Origin: Drosophila pseudoobscura
Lineage: Eukaryota; Arthropoda; Insecta; Diptera; Drosophilidae
Assembly (NCBI RefSeq): GCF_009870125.1
Contig: NC_046683.1
Location: forward strand, 40,625,869-40,689,868
Direction: 5' to 3'
DNA length: 64,000 bases
The notes under the pieces were generated by a model. That model searched no databases. It was not told the DNA's origin and saw only the letters and a list, made by a program, of their open reading frames with translations. Positions 48,201-56,900 of the stretch are shown here, piece after piece. The first letter of the stretch is position 1. Each line of letters begins with the position of its first letter. The position numbers and the translations under genes are program-made.

Positions 48201-48590
48201 TCGCGTCGCATGGCGCGTCGTCGTTCGTCACCGCCTCCTTTCAAATGCAATAAAACAGACAGACAGATCAGTAGCGGAACCAGATAACAGGATGTTTAAG
48301 AAATCTGGCACTTACCCTGCTCATTTGGCGGCATTCGTCCGGATTTGTTTTCATTTTGCCAGTCTTCTTCTGAAATGGAAATAAACACAGATGAGTTTTG
48401 CACTGCGTTTTTCAGCACTGCACATATAGCGAGCACGCGTTAGGACGTTCTTCATCCTTTTTACTAACGGCTCCGTCTACTTACCGCCTTCTCGTCCCTT
48501 GCGCTTCTTTTTTGATGATGAACTGTTGCTGCCGCAGGCATTTTGATTTGCGGACGCGCTTTTATCTTTACTCTTCCAGCGTATCAACAT
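27220..48590 (-). CDS. p140Cap/SRCIN1-KIAA1217 (SKT) family scaffold protein
   Basis: Minus-strand exons in order: 48590-48485, 48369-48316, 48237-48092, 48026-47412, 42578-42488, 42094-42002, 41601-41487, 41413-41312, 39946-39777, 39426-39361, 34526-34464, 34292-33830, 33764-33582, 33486-33393, 28615-28454, 28374-27220. All phases join, giving 1225 residues, close to human p140Cap. The family is a Src/actin adaptor at adhesions and synapses. Residues about 168-252 (PLGLVFLQYR to SVLRLFE) are the conserved N-terminal domain. PEELHRIRVEHMERQLANLTGLVQKAL and the long coiled coil of exons 12-13 (EVYNHLRGLQKKAKDLR, FLKEEPDRLESALRRCKKLTG) are the conserved AIP3/Bud6-like core. Proline-rich runs, a polyglutamine stretch and the C-terminal ETEIL (a possible PDZ ligand) complete it. 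The start at 48590 is the first in-frame ATG; upstream exons are possible. Exon 6 has the weakest acceptor. I do not recall the fly gene name. Confidence 0.88.
30445..30694. mobile_element. 250-bp hAT-type MITE with 8-bp target duplication
   Basis: Ends CAGAGGTGGGCAA and, inverted, CAGTGGTGTTTGG are short imperfect terminal inverted repeats of hAT type. The flanks are CATTACAA (30437-30444) and CATTACAG (30695-30702), an 8-bp target-site duplication with one change, as expected for hAT. There is no coding capacity. It lies in the intron between exons 14 and 15 of the p140Cap-like gene. Confidence 0.75.
34929..36047 (+). mobile_element. Helitron-type (DINE-1/INE-1-related) element, copy A
   Basis: Begins with TACCCGATACTC and a GGGGTATATTAGATT stretch. 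GTTTCCGACCC, CTTGATCAGCATCAATAGCC and a CTGTCCGTCTGTCCG tetramer tract follow, the signature of DINE-1/INE-1-like Helitron-derived repeats. Internal near-repeats (GACTATAAGAGCTAGAGCAAC, about three times with variation) and GCCCC-CTTCCGCCCCC-CAAAG blocks fill the middle. The right end is AGTATCGGGTATAACCGTAG with CAGCAACTCACAACGTTCC. No open frame. Confidence 0.8.
36747..37790 (+). mobile_element. Helitron-type element, copy B, 5'-truncated
   Basis: Same order of blocks as copy A from GTTTCCGACCCCATAAAG onward, including the CTGTCCG tract, the internal repeats and the right end (ATCGGGTATAACTGTAG, CAGCAACTCACAACGTTCC). The left terminus, about 85 bp in copy A, is missing. Direct orientation to copy A, about 700 bp downstream. 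Confidence 0.8.
38488..39010 (-). mobile_element. Helitron-type element, copy C, inverted and internally deleted
   Basis: The reverse complement matches the ends of copies A and B: AACGTTGTGAG near 38495 and TATACCCGATACTC near 38532 are the right end. GGACAGACGGACAGACAGACATGGC near 38858, the GATCTAGAATATACATATATAC stretch and GATACCCCTATACTTTTCGAG near 39000 are the left end. It is about half the length of copy A. It lies in the same intron of the p140Cap-like gene. Confidence 0.75.
40543..41315 (+). CDS. Nested single-pass membrane protein, unrecognised family
   Basis: Plus-strand gene inside the intron between exons 9 and 8 of the minus-strand p140Cap-like gene. Exons 40543-40868 and 40931-41315 join in phase (CG|G) over a 62-bp intron with a GTGGGT donor and TTTGCAG acceptor, giving 236 residues. 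The N-terminal part (YLIDQLLMALYSTYNRKLK, CLANFQVDELLMLEKSMERM) is soluble and partly helical. One membrane segment sits at about 138-162 (FQVSITALAFLSFGGYLLCLIVQ). The tail is basic (VKRIKIYRRSKRS) and ends with YATYMNAVRGQRWAMLT. There is no signal peptide, so a signal-anchor topology is likely. The start is the ATG in AACCATGG; the frame is open further upstream to 40384 but that part looks non-coding. I do not recognise the family. The stop codon region overlaps exon 8 of the antisense gene by 4 bp. Confidence 0.8.
43600..47084 (+). CDS. b6: Nested secreted pentraxin/ConA-fold protein, probably b6
   Basis: Plus-strand gene within intron 4 of the p140Cap-like gene. Exons 43600-44209, 45525-45618, 45757-45877, 46093-46314, 46377-47084 join in phase to 584 residues. 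A signal peptide is clear (MFPLLALLALNVCPSSFA, reached from ATG 43600, or possibly starting at its own ATG). An acidic Ser/Gly spacer precedes a pentraxin-like beta-sandwich at about 165-320: FTLCFWMRF, IQIWVAN, and HHMCTSW, which fits the pentraxin signature HxCx(S/T)W, followed by WNGKTGEWQAW and GGTSITGEVSH. A His-rich stretch (HRDHKHHHVHHFDHE), a polyglutamine run and an acidic C-terminal part with CSSCH follow. Placing it as b6 (CG3100) rests on my memory of the 2B region and is moderate; the family is firm. Likely secreted, ligand unknown. Confidence 0.87.
44251..44287 (+). repeat. GGGTA tandem repeat
   Basis: Units of GTAGG/GGGTA repeated about seven times, with one GGGTT unit, 40 bp after the exon 1 donor of the pentraxin-like gene. 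Runs of three G with two-base spacers could form a G-quadruplex in DNA or pre-mRNA. Confidence 0.85.
44713..44750 (+). repeat. CGGGG tandem repeat
   Basis: Five-base CGGGG units, at least five G4 runs with one-base spacers, in intron 1 of the pentraxin-like gene. Strong G-quadruplex potential. Confidence 0.85.
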
Positions 48591-50932
48591 TTTGTGATAG
48601 TGTCCTGTCCTTTTCGATGTGTGTTCTTTGATGGGGAGCTGCAAATTGAGTTGAAAACAACAAGCGATAAGGTTAAGGTTGGATTTCTTTGGTCGGATAA
48701 CCTTCTGCATTACTAATTTAGCTCTACCCCCATAGCTTGAGATCGCCTCGTTTGTGAGCAGTGTACATATATTGTGCTAATTTCAGGAGTTCTGCTGATC
48801 TGCAGCTGAGAGTCGGGGGCCATCATCTTAAAGGTCTGAATGGTAAATCGTTTTTGAATAGTTATTGCATTAAAATAAGTACAATTATGCAAGCTACGAA
48901 GTTTGAGCTGAAAAATGTACAATGACTGCACTATCAAGTTGTCCTGGCGAAACGCAACGAGGGGCGCTGCCGCATGACGCGTAAAGCGCTAGTGTATATT
49001 ACAGTCCCAAATATTGTATTAACTATGCTAATATACGCATTATTATGCACTTGTTTTGTTGTCGCAAGAACGCAACGCACAAGAATATAGTTCTTTTCGG
49101 GCTGTTCATTTTTAAGTTTTTAGAGAGTTCTTCAAGCGGAAACAGTTTTGGCATTACCATTAAAAGCATTAAGATGCATTTGAAATATGTTTGTTTGATC
49201 TTAAAGCTCACTTTTAAAGGAGGTCCTAAAAATTGAGCTCCATTCAGAACGAACTCCTGTCGATCAACCATGCATGTAACTATGCATATATGTATACATA
49301 TGTTGCATATACTTAGATGTACATATATATGTACATCGTGAACATATACAATATGCATTGGTGGTACACTTTTCAATGCATATCTATATATAAATATGTA
49401 TGTACATACCTATGTACATACGTACAATATGCACTTAAATATGTGCCTATGTATATAAAATTGCGTTGGTGTCGGTTTACTGAAAGAATTTTTGATTAGA
49501 TTTAGGTGCGGCGTTCTATCCGCACTCACACTTGCAGCCCAGCTCCCTTCCGCCCCCAAAGACGGCGCTCTTTGGCGAATGTACATACATACGTATATGT
49601 ATTTATGTACATACATATGTACGGGAAAGTGTAGCCGCCTGAACTTAATACACATTCATCCACGTACACCTGCAAACAACTATGTAGTTCTCGGCTTTAT
49701 TTTACATAGTTTTCAGCGGCACAAAATATTCTATACACCTGGAACAGGCCGCCCGCCCCATAGGGGGTCCCGGGCTCGAGCCCCGGGCCCTCCTCTGTGT
49801 ATGTGTGTACCCCAAGTACCGAGGTATGTACAGAGATGTATATGTTGCACGAAGAATGCAAGTGGCAAGTGGGAATCCGTTATAAGTTTAGTGGCACACA
49901 CTACACACACACACACACACAACGCGAGTGGGCCGGTGGTTTTTTTGTGGCTGGGATGCCTTACCGTTTCGGTGTGCCACACGCACTGGGCATTTATTAA
50001 ACGCTCCCAAAAATTAATACAGGGGAGGCCATGGACCATCCGGGGGTACCCAGGTCGGGAAGCTTACCGTGTGAGCCGTCGTATGCGACCGCTTTTAAAA
50101 ACCGTTCGATGCGATTTAACGTAGCACTAAGCAGCACAGCCACCGCCACAGTAGAACAGCAGAAGAGTAAAAATATTTCTGGTATATCTACATCAGAAAA
50201 GCGTTTCCGCCCTAAATCGTACGCGGGCTACTTTGGCAGGCGCATGCGTGGGGCGAGTGCTCTGTGCAGTGTTGTGCTGCTAGGGAGGATAGATAGGAGA
50301 CAGAGGCTTTCCAGTCGTTTCGAGTTGTTGACTTCATTTGCACACTGGCCAAAGGACTGCATTATGATGCACCAGAAGGACGTTTTGACGAAGAATTTAC
50401 TTGAATTTACCTGCTGTGGGGGGAGGCAGTTATGCTCATGCTCCTTTATCTTATATTTATCGCTATCGCATATGCATCGACTGTTTTCTATCGGATATCG
50501 CTTGCTATCGATTTCTTCTCAAAATAATAATCCGTTGTAACTAAACAAAACTCTTTTTGTGTCGGTGGAAATATGCACTGATTGTAGCATACAATAATAA
50601 TACTACGATATAGGTCAAGCCATGATTAGAAAGCAATCATAAGATCGAACCGCCTCCAGTGACATTCTAACATTTGCATCTGGATTCCTTTTAGGTCATT
50701 TATTCATTCATATCATGACTCCGCAAGGCCGAAGAGAGCGCAAGAGATGGAGTCTTAGTAATCGGATAACTTTTGATGGGAAAGTACTCTTTTGGTACCA
50801 TCAGCACGTGTGGATAGCACACGAGCGAGCAAATTTAGTTTTACTTTCGTAGTTCGCTTACACCCAATGACTAATCTTTGATATTGATGATCTTAAGCCT
50901 GCTCTAGGAAAGATAGAGTGACACGGATAACC

Positions 50933-51229
50933 CTACAGGTAGGGCCAAGGACAAGGATGTACAAAAAATACGGCATCAGACACAGTGAGAAGGAACACCC
51001 TTTGGGCTAAGGGTACTAGACGGGCTATTAATTCTGATTCATCTGGCAAGACAATGATCACATGTCCACGATGTCGCAGCTTCCTTCGAGCTGACTGATT
51101 CACGAGACTTTCCATAATTTGGTTTATCATAAAATTGTTAGTCTTTCCATACCAACTGGCCCAGGGGAGTAGGACCCGGCGAGCTCTTACTTTTTGGTAC
51201 TCCAAGGAACGGAGTGTAGATTCTTCTTA
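50933..51229 (-). pseudogene. Possible gene relic or terminal exon, unrecognised
   Basis: A minus-strand frame of about 98 codons with protein-like character: VRARRVLLPWASWYGKT, then HVIIVLPDESELIARLVPLAQ, then FLLTVSDAVFFVHPCPW and a TAG. The other frames on this strand are full of stops. An AG just upstream (CTTAAG) could be an acceptor, but I find no partner exon. It may be a decayed gene remnant. I do not recognise the family. Confidence 0.3.
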
Positions 51230-51806
51230 AGACTTATCCACAATGCAAGAGTGATGGAGCGCACTGAGTCAGATCTACATATGTACATGGTGCAGCTTAC
51301 ATGATATATATATTTTTGAAGTTCTATTTTTACATATTTCCCTTTTACATGATGAATACAGCAGTAGGATAGGGATATACAGAAATGTATGTACAGTATA
51401 GTTTATTCCGATCTAGGGGCGGGGATCGGTTAAATATAATACAGGTTTCTCAATCTTCGACACCTACAATATTTATTCGGGTGTGTTGTGTGTGTGCATG
51501 TGTGTGGATCATCTGCTAATGGTATGATGCACACAAACTACACTTGGCTTAATCGAAATACTTGCATAGCATTAAATCTAATTGTGTGTGTGTGGTTTTT
51601 TGTATATATGAATATTGGGTTCTCTTTTCCATTTTTTTCTGTGTGCCTGCAAATTTACTATTTTCTCTCCTATAAATTTTTACAAATATTCCTTACGTTT
51701 TTTTTTCCAAAAATCTCTGGGCTCTAATCTTCCTTTTCTTTCTTCTACTTTGTACGTTTGTTTTTTTATCGTCTCTCATTCCGTTAAAGCTTAAACTTAA
51801 ATTTAT

Positions 51807-51869
51807 GAGAAAGACAGAGATAGAAAGAGTGGTATAGAGAGAGTGAGAGAGAGGGAGAAAGAGAGAAAC
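51807..51869 (+). repeat. GA-rich tract
   Basis: Dense GAGA and AGAGAG runs over about 60 bp, just downstream of the 3' end of the minus-strand SIM-rich gene. On an X chromosome such tracts can be MSL recognition elements or GAGA-factor sites; this is inference. Confidence 0.7.
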
Positions 51870-52070
51870 AAAATCATGAGACGGGTGGGGTTCGTGGTTC
51901 GGGGGTACACTGGGAAAATCATGAGGGCGCGAAATACTAAATCTACTTTTATATTTGCACTACTAGCTAATGCTAGGAAAGTCTGAGCCCGCGACTACAT
52001 CGTGACGCGAGTCCGGCTATTGGGGAATGATATTATGGCTTGGCTTTTGGGGCTCCGTCTGGCCCGTTCT

Positions 52071-53480
52071 TCAGCCCAGTTTACGGCGACGCGGTAATGG
52101 AACCGTGGATGTGGTCGCTGTGTGAGCCATCACGGGCAGTGCCAGGGCCACGGGCGGTGCAAAACCACCGCCTGCATACTGCAGATGCTGCACCACCGAC
52201 AGTTGGGGCTGCTGCTGCTTGAGCAGCTTGGCGGCGGCGTGTGCTTCCGCAGCCACCACTGGGTAGACCAGATCGGATCCGAGCCCTCCGGCTGTGTTGT
52301 TGATGCTGCTGCTCTCGCAATCGTCGTCGTCTGAGATCAGTGATATGCTGAGGTCGCTGGACAGCTTGAGGGATATGGGCGTGGGGGGCGATGGCGCCAC
52401 CAGAGGCGCCACTTTGGCACGCAGGGCTGGCGACAGCTTCTGCAGCTGCTCGGGCAGCAAATCGTGCGTGTACTCAGGTACTCCGCTGGACGCGAGACCC
52501 TCACGCAGCTTGCTCAAGGAGAGCTCGTAGATGCGATTCGCAATGACCGTGTGCACGGTGGTTTCGTCCGGCAGTGTGGCCGTTATGCCGCTCCCGACAT
52601 CTACCTCCAGATATCCATCGTTGCCGTTGCCGTGACCGCTGTTGCTGCTGGCGGCTCTGCCCATGCCATTGGTGGATGCTGTGTGTGGCGGTGCTGACGG
52701 TATGTTGCAGGCTTTGTAGTTACCGGAGTGAGGCGGGTGGGAGTGTCGCAGGCGTGCCTGGCAGTTGGCAGTGGTGGTATTTCGCGGCACCAGAGACACA
52801 GTAACCTCTTCGACGGTCTCCGAGAGTGTTAGCGGTGCCAGCGGTGGGGGCGAGCGCATCGAGTGCTGCCTGCGCACATACTTGGCGATGGCATTGTCAT
52901 TGTTCTCGTCATCACTGGTTATCAGTATGCTCTCAGTCAGAGATTGTGAGTGTGTGGATGTGGATGTCTCCCGCCCCAACACACATGTAGTTGTCACAGC
53001 GTTGCCCTGGGACATGCCGTGTTTTGGGACCCTTCGCTGTGTGTATCCCCTGCTGCCGCCGCCGCCTCCGTCGTGTTGGTGGATGCTGAGTGTGGTTGCC
53101 GGCATAAGCAGCAAGTTCGGCTGATGCATGAACAGGCTGTTGCACGTTGATGACGCACCTGCCGGTACTGGCTTTGGCCTCGGCTCCACAATCGCGTTAA
53201 CGTCGTTGGTGTCGTCGTCGTCGTCTGACAGCAAATCGATAGTGACATCTGCAGGCAGTGTGGCAGCGGCCAGAAGATGATGCCTTTGCAGCGTTGCTGG
53301 GCAACGCCGTCTGCCACGTTCAGTCTTAGAGGCGAACGCCTGCTGGGCGCGCATCTCGGCCTTGCAAGTCTGTTGGTGCTCACGCAGGCGCTCCATCCAT
53401 TTGCAGCGGCGTCGTTTGAGGCGTCTGTTGTCGAATAGCCTGGGCGATATGTAAAATGGTTCGGAATGTCTTTGAGTCAT
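52071..53480 (-). CDS. Unrecognised nuclear-type protein with three SUMO-interaction-like motifs
   Basis: A single minus-strand coding exon of 469 residues. The ATG lies just inside an exon whose acceptor is a strong pyrimidine tract with TTTCAG about 2 bp before it, so the upstream part is 5' UTR. The N-terminus is basic (RRLKRRRCKWMERLREHQQ at 19-37), a likely nuclear localisation signal. Three motifs combine a hydrophobic core with an acidic run, the SUMO-interaction pattern: VTIDLLSDDDDD (79-90), SILITSDDE (184-192), SISLISDDDD (378-387). A compact segment at about 287-365 (GYLEVDVGSGITATLPDE, TVIANRIYELSLSKLREGL) may be the only folded part. The rest is low-complexity Ser/Thr/Pro/Ala. 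There is no RING or protease motif. The family is not recognised; a SUMO-dependent nuclear role is inferred. Confidence 0.82.
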   Translation of the reverse strand: MTQRHSEPFYISPRLFDNRRLKRRRCKWMERLREHQQTCKAEMRAQQAFASKTERGRRRCPATLQRHHLLAAATLPADVTIDLLSDDDDDTNDVNAIVEPRPKPVPAGASSTCNSLFMHQPNLLLMPATTLSIHQHDGGGGGSRGYTQRRVPKHGMSQGNAVTTTCVLGRETSTSTHSQSLTESILITSDDENNDNAIAKYVRRQHSMRSPPPLAPLTLSETVEEVTVSLVPRNTTTANCQARLRHSHPPHSGNYKACNIPSAPPHTASTNGMGRAASSNSGHGNGNDGYLEVDVGSGITATLPDETTVHTVIANRIYELSLSKLREGLASSGVPEYTHDLLPEQLQKLSPALRAKVAPLVAPSPPTPISLKLSSDLSISLISDDDDCESSSINNTAGGLGSDLVYPVVAAEAHAAAKLLKQQQPQLSVVQHLQYAGGGFAPPVALALPVMAHTATTSTVPLPRRRKLG

Positions 53481-53967
53481 ATCTGAAAGTTGAAGAAAGA
53501 AGACATATGGTGAAATCTGTAGACGATGGCATCCAGCGGACTCTTCTTGCTGCTTGCTTGCCCAACCGTTCAATTGCGTTCCGATTGTTGTTCCTTCCTT
53601 CGTTTGCGCTCCTTTCCTAGCTCTTGTTTGCCGATGGGGCGCCGTGCGAATTGTCCAGCAACTGTTGCACCTCCGCCACCAGCAACAACACCACCTCCAC
53701 CACCACCACCACCACTACCACCAACGCGAGTACAGTTAGATCTGCTGGCGCTGTTGTTACGGCTGCTGCAACTTGCATAATTGCGTCTCAGTGGAAAATG
53801 CACTCTCCCGTAGGGGCTGCTCTGGTTTAGGCGCTCTGCCACCTTATGCACAACATTTTGATTTGGGAACTTTGCCGCGTTCGTTAGTTTTCTGTACGCA
53901 ATGCAGCTAAATGTTGCGCTTTTGTTGTATTTTTTGTGATTCCGAGTCTGTTTATTTTGTGGTAGTA

Positions 53968-53992
53968 AGTGTGACCGCGGTCAAAATATACC
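53968..53992 (-). promoter_or_regulatory. Core promoter motifs of the SIM-rich gene
   Basis: On the minus strand, GGTATATTTT (53983-53992, motif 6-like) is followed by GGTCACACT (53968-53976, motif 1-like). The order and spacing are close to those at dor. This places the start site near 53.9 kb, with a 5' UTR exon that carries a GGT-rich stretch (53680-53735). Confidence 0.65.
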
Positions 53993-56900
53993 GTAAGGCC
54001 CTTAGAAAAATACCAAAAACTACCGTACATATACCGATGGAAAATACCAACTTATTTCCTCACTGTATGAACAGGTGAACAACTTGAGATAAACCATGGA
54101 AAATAATACTGTTTGTGAATCCTTGTTGCAGATTCTCTTTACTTAGAAAAAAATTGCTATCTTTCTTCAAGTTTTATCACCTTCGGGGAGTATATTTATC
54201 TTCCTCCTGGTCGACAATGGGTTAATCGTTCTCTCTGCGAGATCGGAAATCCGAGTCCGATGATAATACTCGGTTTAATATTACTTGACAATATAATTGT
54301 ATCCGATTGATGACTCAATTTTCTACAAAATATGATGGTTTTAAAATCTCTTATTATTGGTTTAAACAAATAAGGTAACGTCATGAATGTAGGAATGTAG
54401 GGACATTTTTTCGATGAAAGGTATATTCTTGCGATGAAAAATCTCTCCACGGAGAGAGAATATCCCAGAACGAGGCAGCAGACAACCGGTTTCGATACTA
54501 TCGACTGGACAGTCGCTAGACCTGCGCGCCAAAGTGGAATTTGAATGCATCCACTGGAATAAATTTAGGAAAGCTTTGGTTTTATGCCAGGAAGCACGAT
54601 TTGAGGGAGCAAAATTTAAAAAAACTTGCTGTCGGAAGTTCATAATGATTATTGATTGATAAAATTAATGATATATATCGCAAAGAATCGTAATATCGTA
54701 AGTATACCTTCAAATCAATTTCGACGTCAAAATACACAGAAAAGTGCTTTTTATACCGTGTATGGTAACACTAGATGACGGAACTGCATGTAGCAAGCAA
54801 CCTTGTCTGTCGGCTGGTGACACTGTTCAATTTTACATTCGACGCGCTAGTGTATTATTCTGACATGCTTGGCGCCAAATTTAGAATAATTTTAATTTAA
54901 AATATAATTTAAACTAAACATCCGCTCAGCACCCCAAAGCAGGAATCAAACAAGCCACCCACAGCCAACTCCATCAGGCACCCAGCTAAAGCATCGTTAA
55001 AACCCACTACCAAGAGTCCAAAAAAATTAATAGAAATAATCATAGAATCCACAAAATCCACTCAAAATCTACTCACGGTGCTACAATAAAAACTACCAAG
55101 GAGAAATTGGCGCCACCCACAATTTTGAGACCCACTCAACCTGGCAGGCGCAGGCGCTCTGACGCCCTGCACTCAAGCGAAAGCTTTCACTCGAATCGAA
55201 CTACAGAACTTTCACTCGACCGTTTCGATTTTAGATTCTATTTGTCCAAGTGAATTGTTTTTATTTGTATTTTTCAATTGTTTTGACAGACTGCAATCTG
55301 AGCATTTGGTGGAGGGTGGTGTCCTGTTTCGAGGAAGCCTGAGTCCACACTTCTCATGAGGTGTTTTCATGTTCAACTGAAAGAGAGCTAACAGGAGATA
55401 TCGGTCTTATCAACGAGCGGCAAATATATCCCCTATGGGTATAGAAAATGATCGAGTCGAAAGGGGTCCACAGTCCACATTCTACATTCCAGTCGGCGAT
55501 AGAATCATCTTCTGCTGGATCCGTTGATTATCTTCCAAAGACAAGTGATAAGATGAAAGTACGGAAGAGCGCCATCGAGGACGCACAATATACAGGAGAC
55601 CCATGAGAAAGGGGAAATCCATGTAGCGATGCAGATCTTAGATGCAGTTGCAGTTGCAGTTGCAAGAGCTCTCCTTGTGTGCGGAGAGGGCATGCAAGCC
55701 TCTCAGTGATGCTGAATCCACTCCTGCAGTAACCCGCAGATGGACTTAGCCCAGGCTTAGAATAGACTACGACACGCCAAGGTAAACTCTAACTAAGATA
55801 CTGAATTGCCGCCACGGCAACATTTCAGATCAGTCGCATCGCGACCGCAAGGCCCTGAAGCCCAGCTTAGCTGCACCGATGCCATGCCTCTGCAGTGGGA
55901 GTGGACCAACATTACCTGACACAAACTACACAGAGAAGAGTGCGGGCCAGAGCTTAAAGAACTGAATCGTGGGAATGCCTAAAAGTCAAATGAGCTCCAG
56001 CAGCGGTGGCAGGGATGGGGATCCTCTTTAAGTAATTCACGCGAATGGCTCATTTCCCTAGCAGAGGGCAGCACATGGGCGGGGCTGGTGTTGGGCCAGG
56101 GACAGGGGCAGGGGCAGGGGCAGGGGCTGCCCTTGGCGAAGGATACCGCTAGTAGATAGGGCTACTGTGGCGGAAGGGGAGAAAGGAATGGTAAGACAAT
56201 AGACAGGAACCACAACAGAAATTATAGACTCTGGCTGGGTCGGGCTTGACTGGGAGTTGGAGTTGAGTTTGGCGCTCGCTGTGCGCTTGAATGCCGGCGT
56301 TGCACCGTCTCCTGTCTCTCGTTCTATGTGACTGTGCGTGTGTGTGTGTGTGTGTGTGTTTGTTGGTTGTGTTTGTGGATTGCACTTTGGCCGTTTAAAT
56401 CCGTATCCGTGGAGCACACAGCACAGGCACAGACACAGGCACAGACACAGGCACAGCCGCGTCTTGGCGCGCCACACGCAGACGTAATCGACTCGCTCTA
56501 GCTTTGACTCCGTCTCCGGCTTCGTCCAGGACCCTCTGCCAGCAAACGCTTCCTGACTCAGTCAGACCCATAGCCAAGTCCGGCCCGACCCGACCCGACA
56601 CGACCCGCCCTTCACATTAAAATGAATTCCCTTTGTAAAGACAACAGTGGAGGAAAGAAGGAGCACCAAGGACTAAGAACTGAGAGTCGGGAGTCGAGAG
56701 CTGGAAGTCGATTTGAATGAATGCACGTCCTGGCTGCTCCTCAGCCCCGATGCTGTAGCTGTAGCTGAGGCTGAGGCTGATGCCAGGTCTGACGACTCCA
56801 AGGAGATGGGAGAGGTCCCTCGTCATGGTTCGCCCGCTCCCTCTCTCCCCGATGATGGAGTCGGCGGAGTCGATGGGGCGCCTGCCGCCGGCCCCGCCGC

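Larger units (their letters stand above)
48591..52070. other. Region between the p140Cap-like gene and the SIM-rich gene
   Basis: Probably holds the promoter and 5' UTR exons of the p140Cap-like gene. A good minus-strand donor (CACACG|GTAAGC) at about 50071 and ATCGAT/TATCGG sites at 50465-50520 would suit a first non-coding exon. It also holds TACAT-rich simple sequence (49260-49640), a GC palindrome at 49769-49787 and a possible gene relic at 50933-51229. No firm gene. Confidence 0.45.

Noticed and set aside
49492..50124. 210-codon plus-strand frame
   Set aside because: Low-complexity and His/Thr stretches from CA repeats, no domain; the GC palindrome lengthens it.
53570..53851. Gly-rich 93-codon minus-strand frame upstream of the SIM-rich gene
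   Set aside because: No ATG in good position and a GGT repeat explains the Gly run; it is in the likely 5' UTR.
56058..56477. 139-codon minus-strand frame
   Set aside because: Composed of GGGGCA, TG and CACAGG repeats read through; not a gene.
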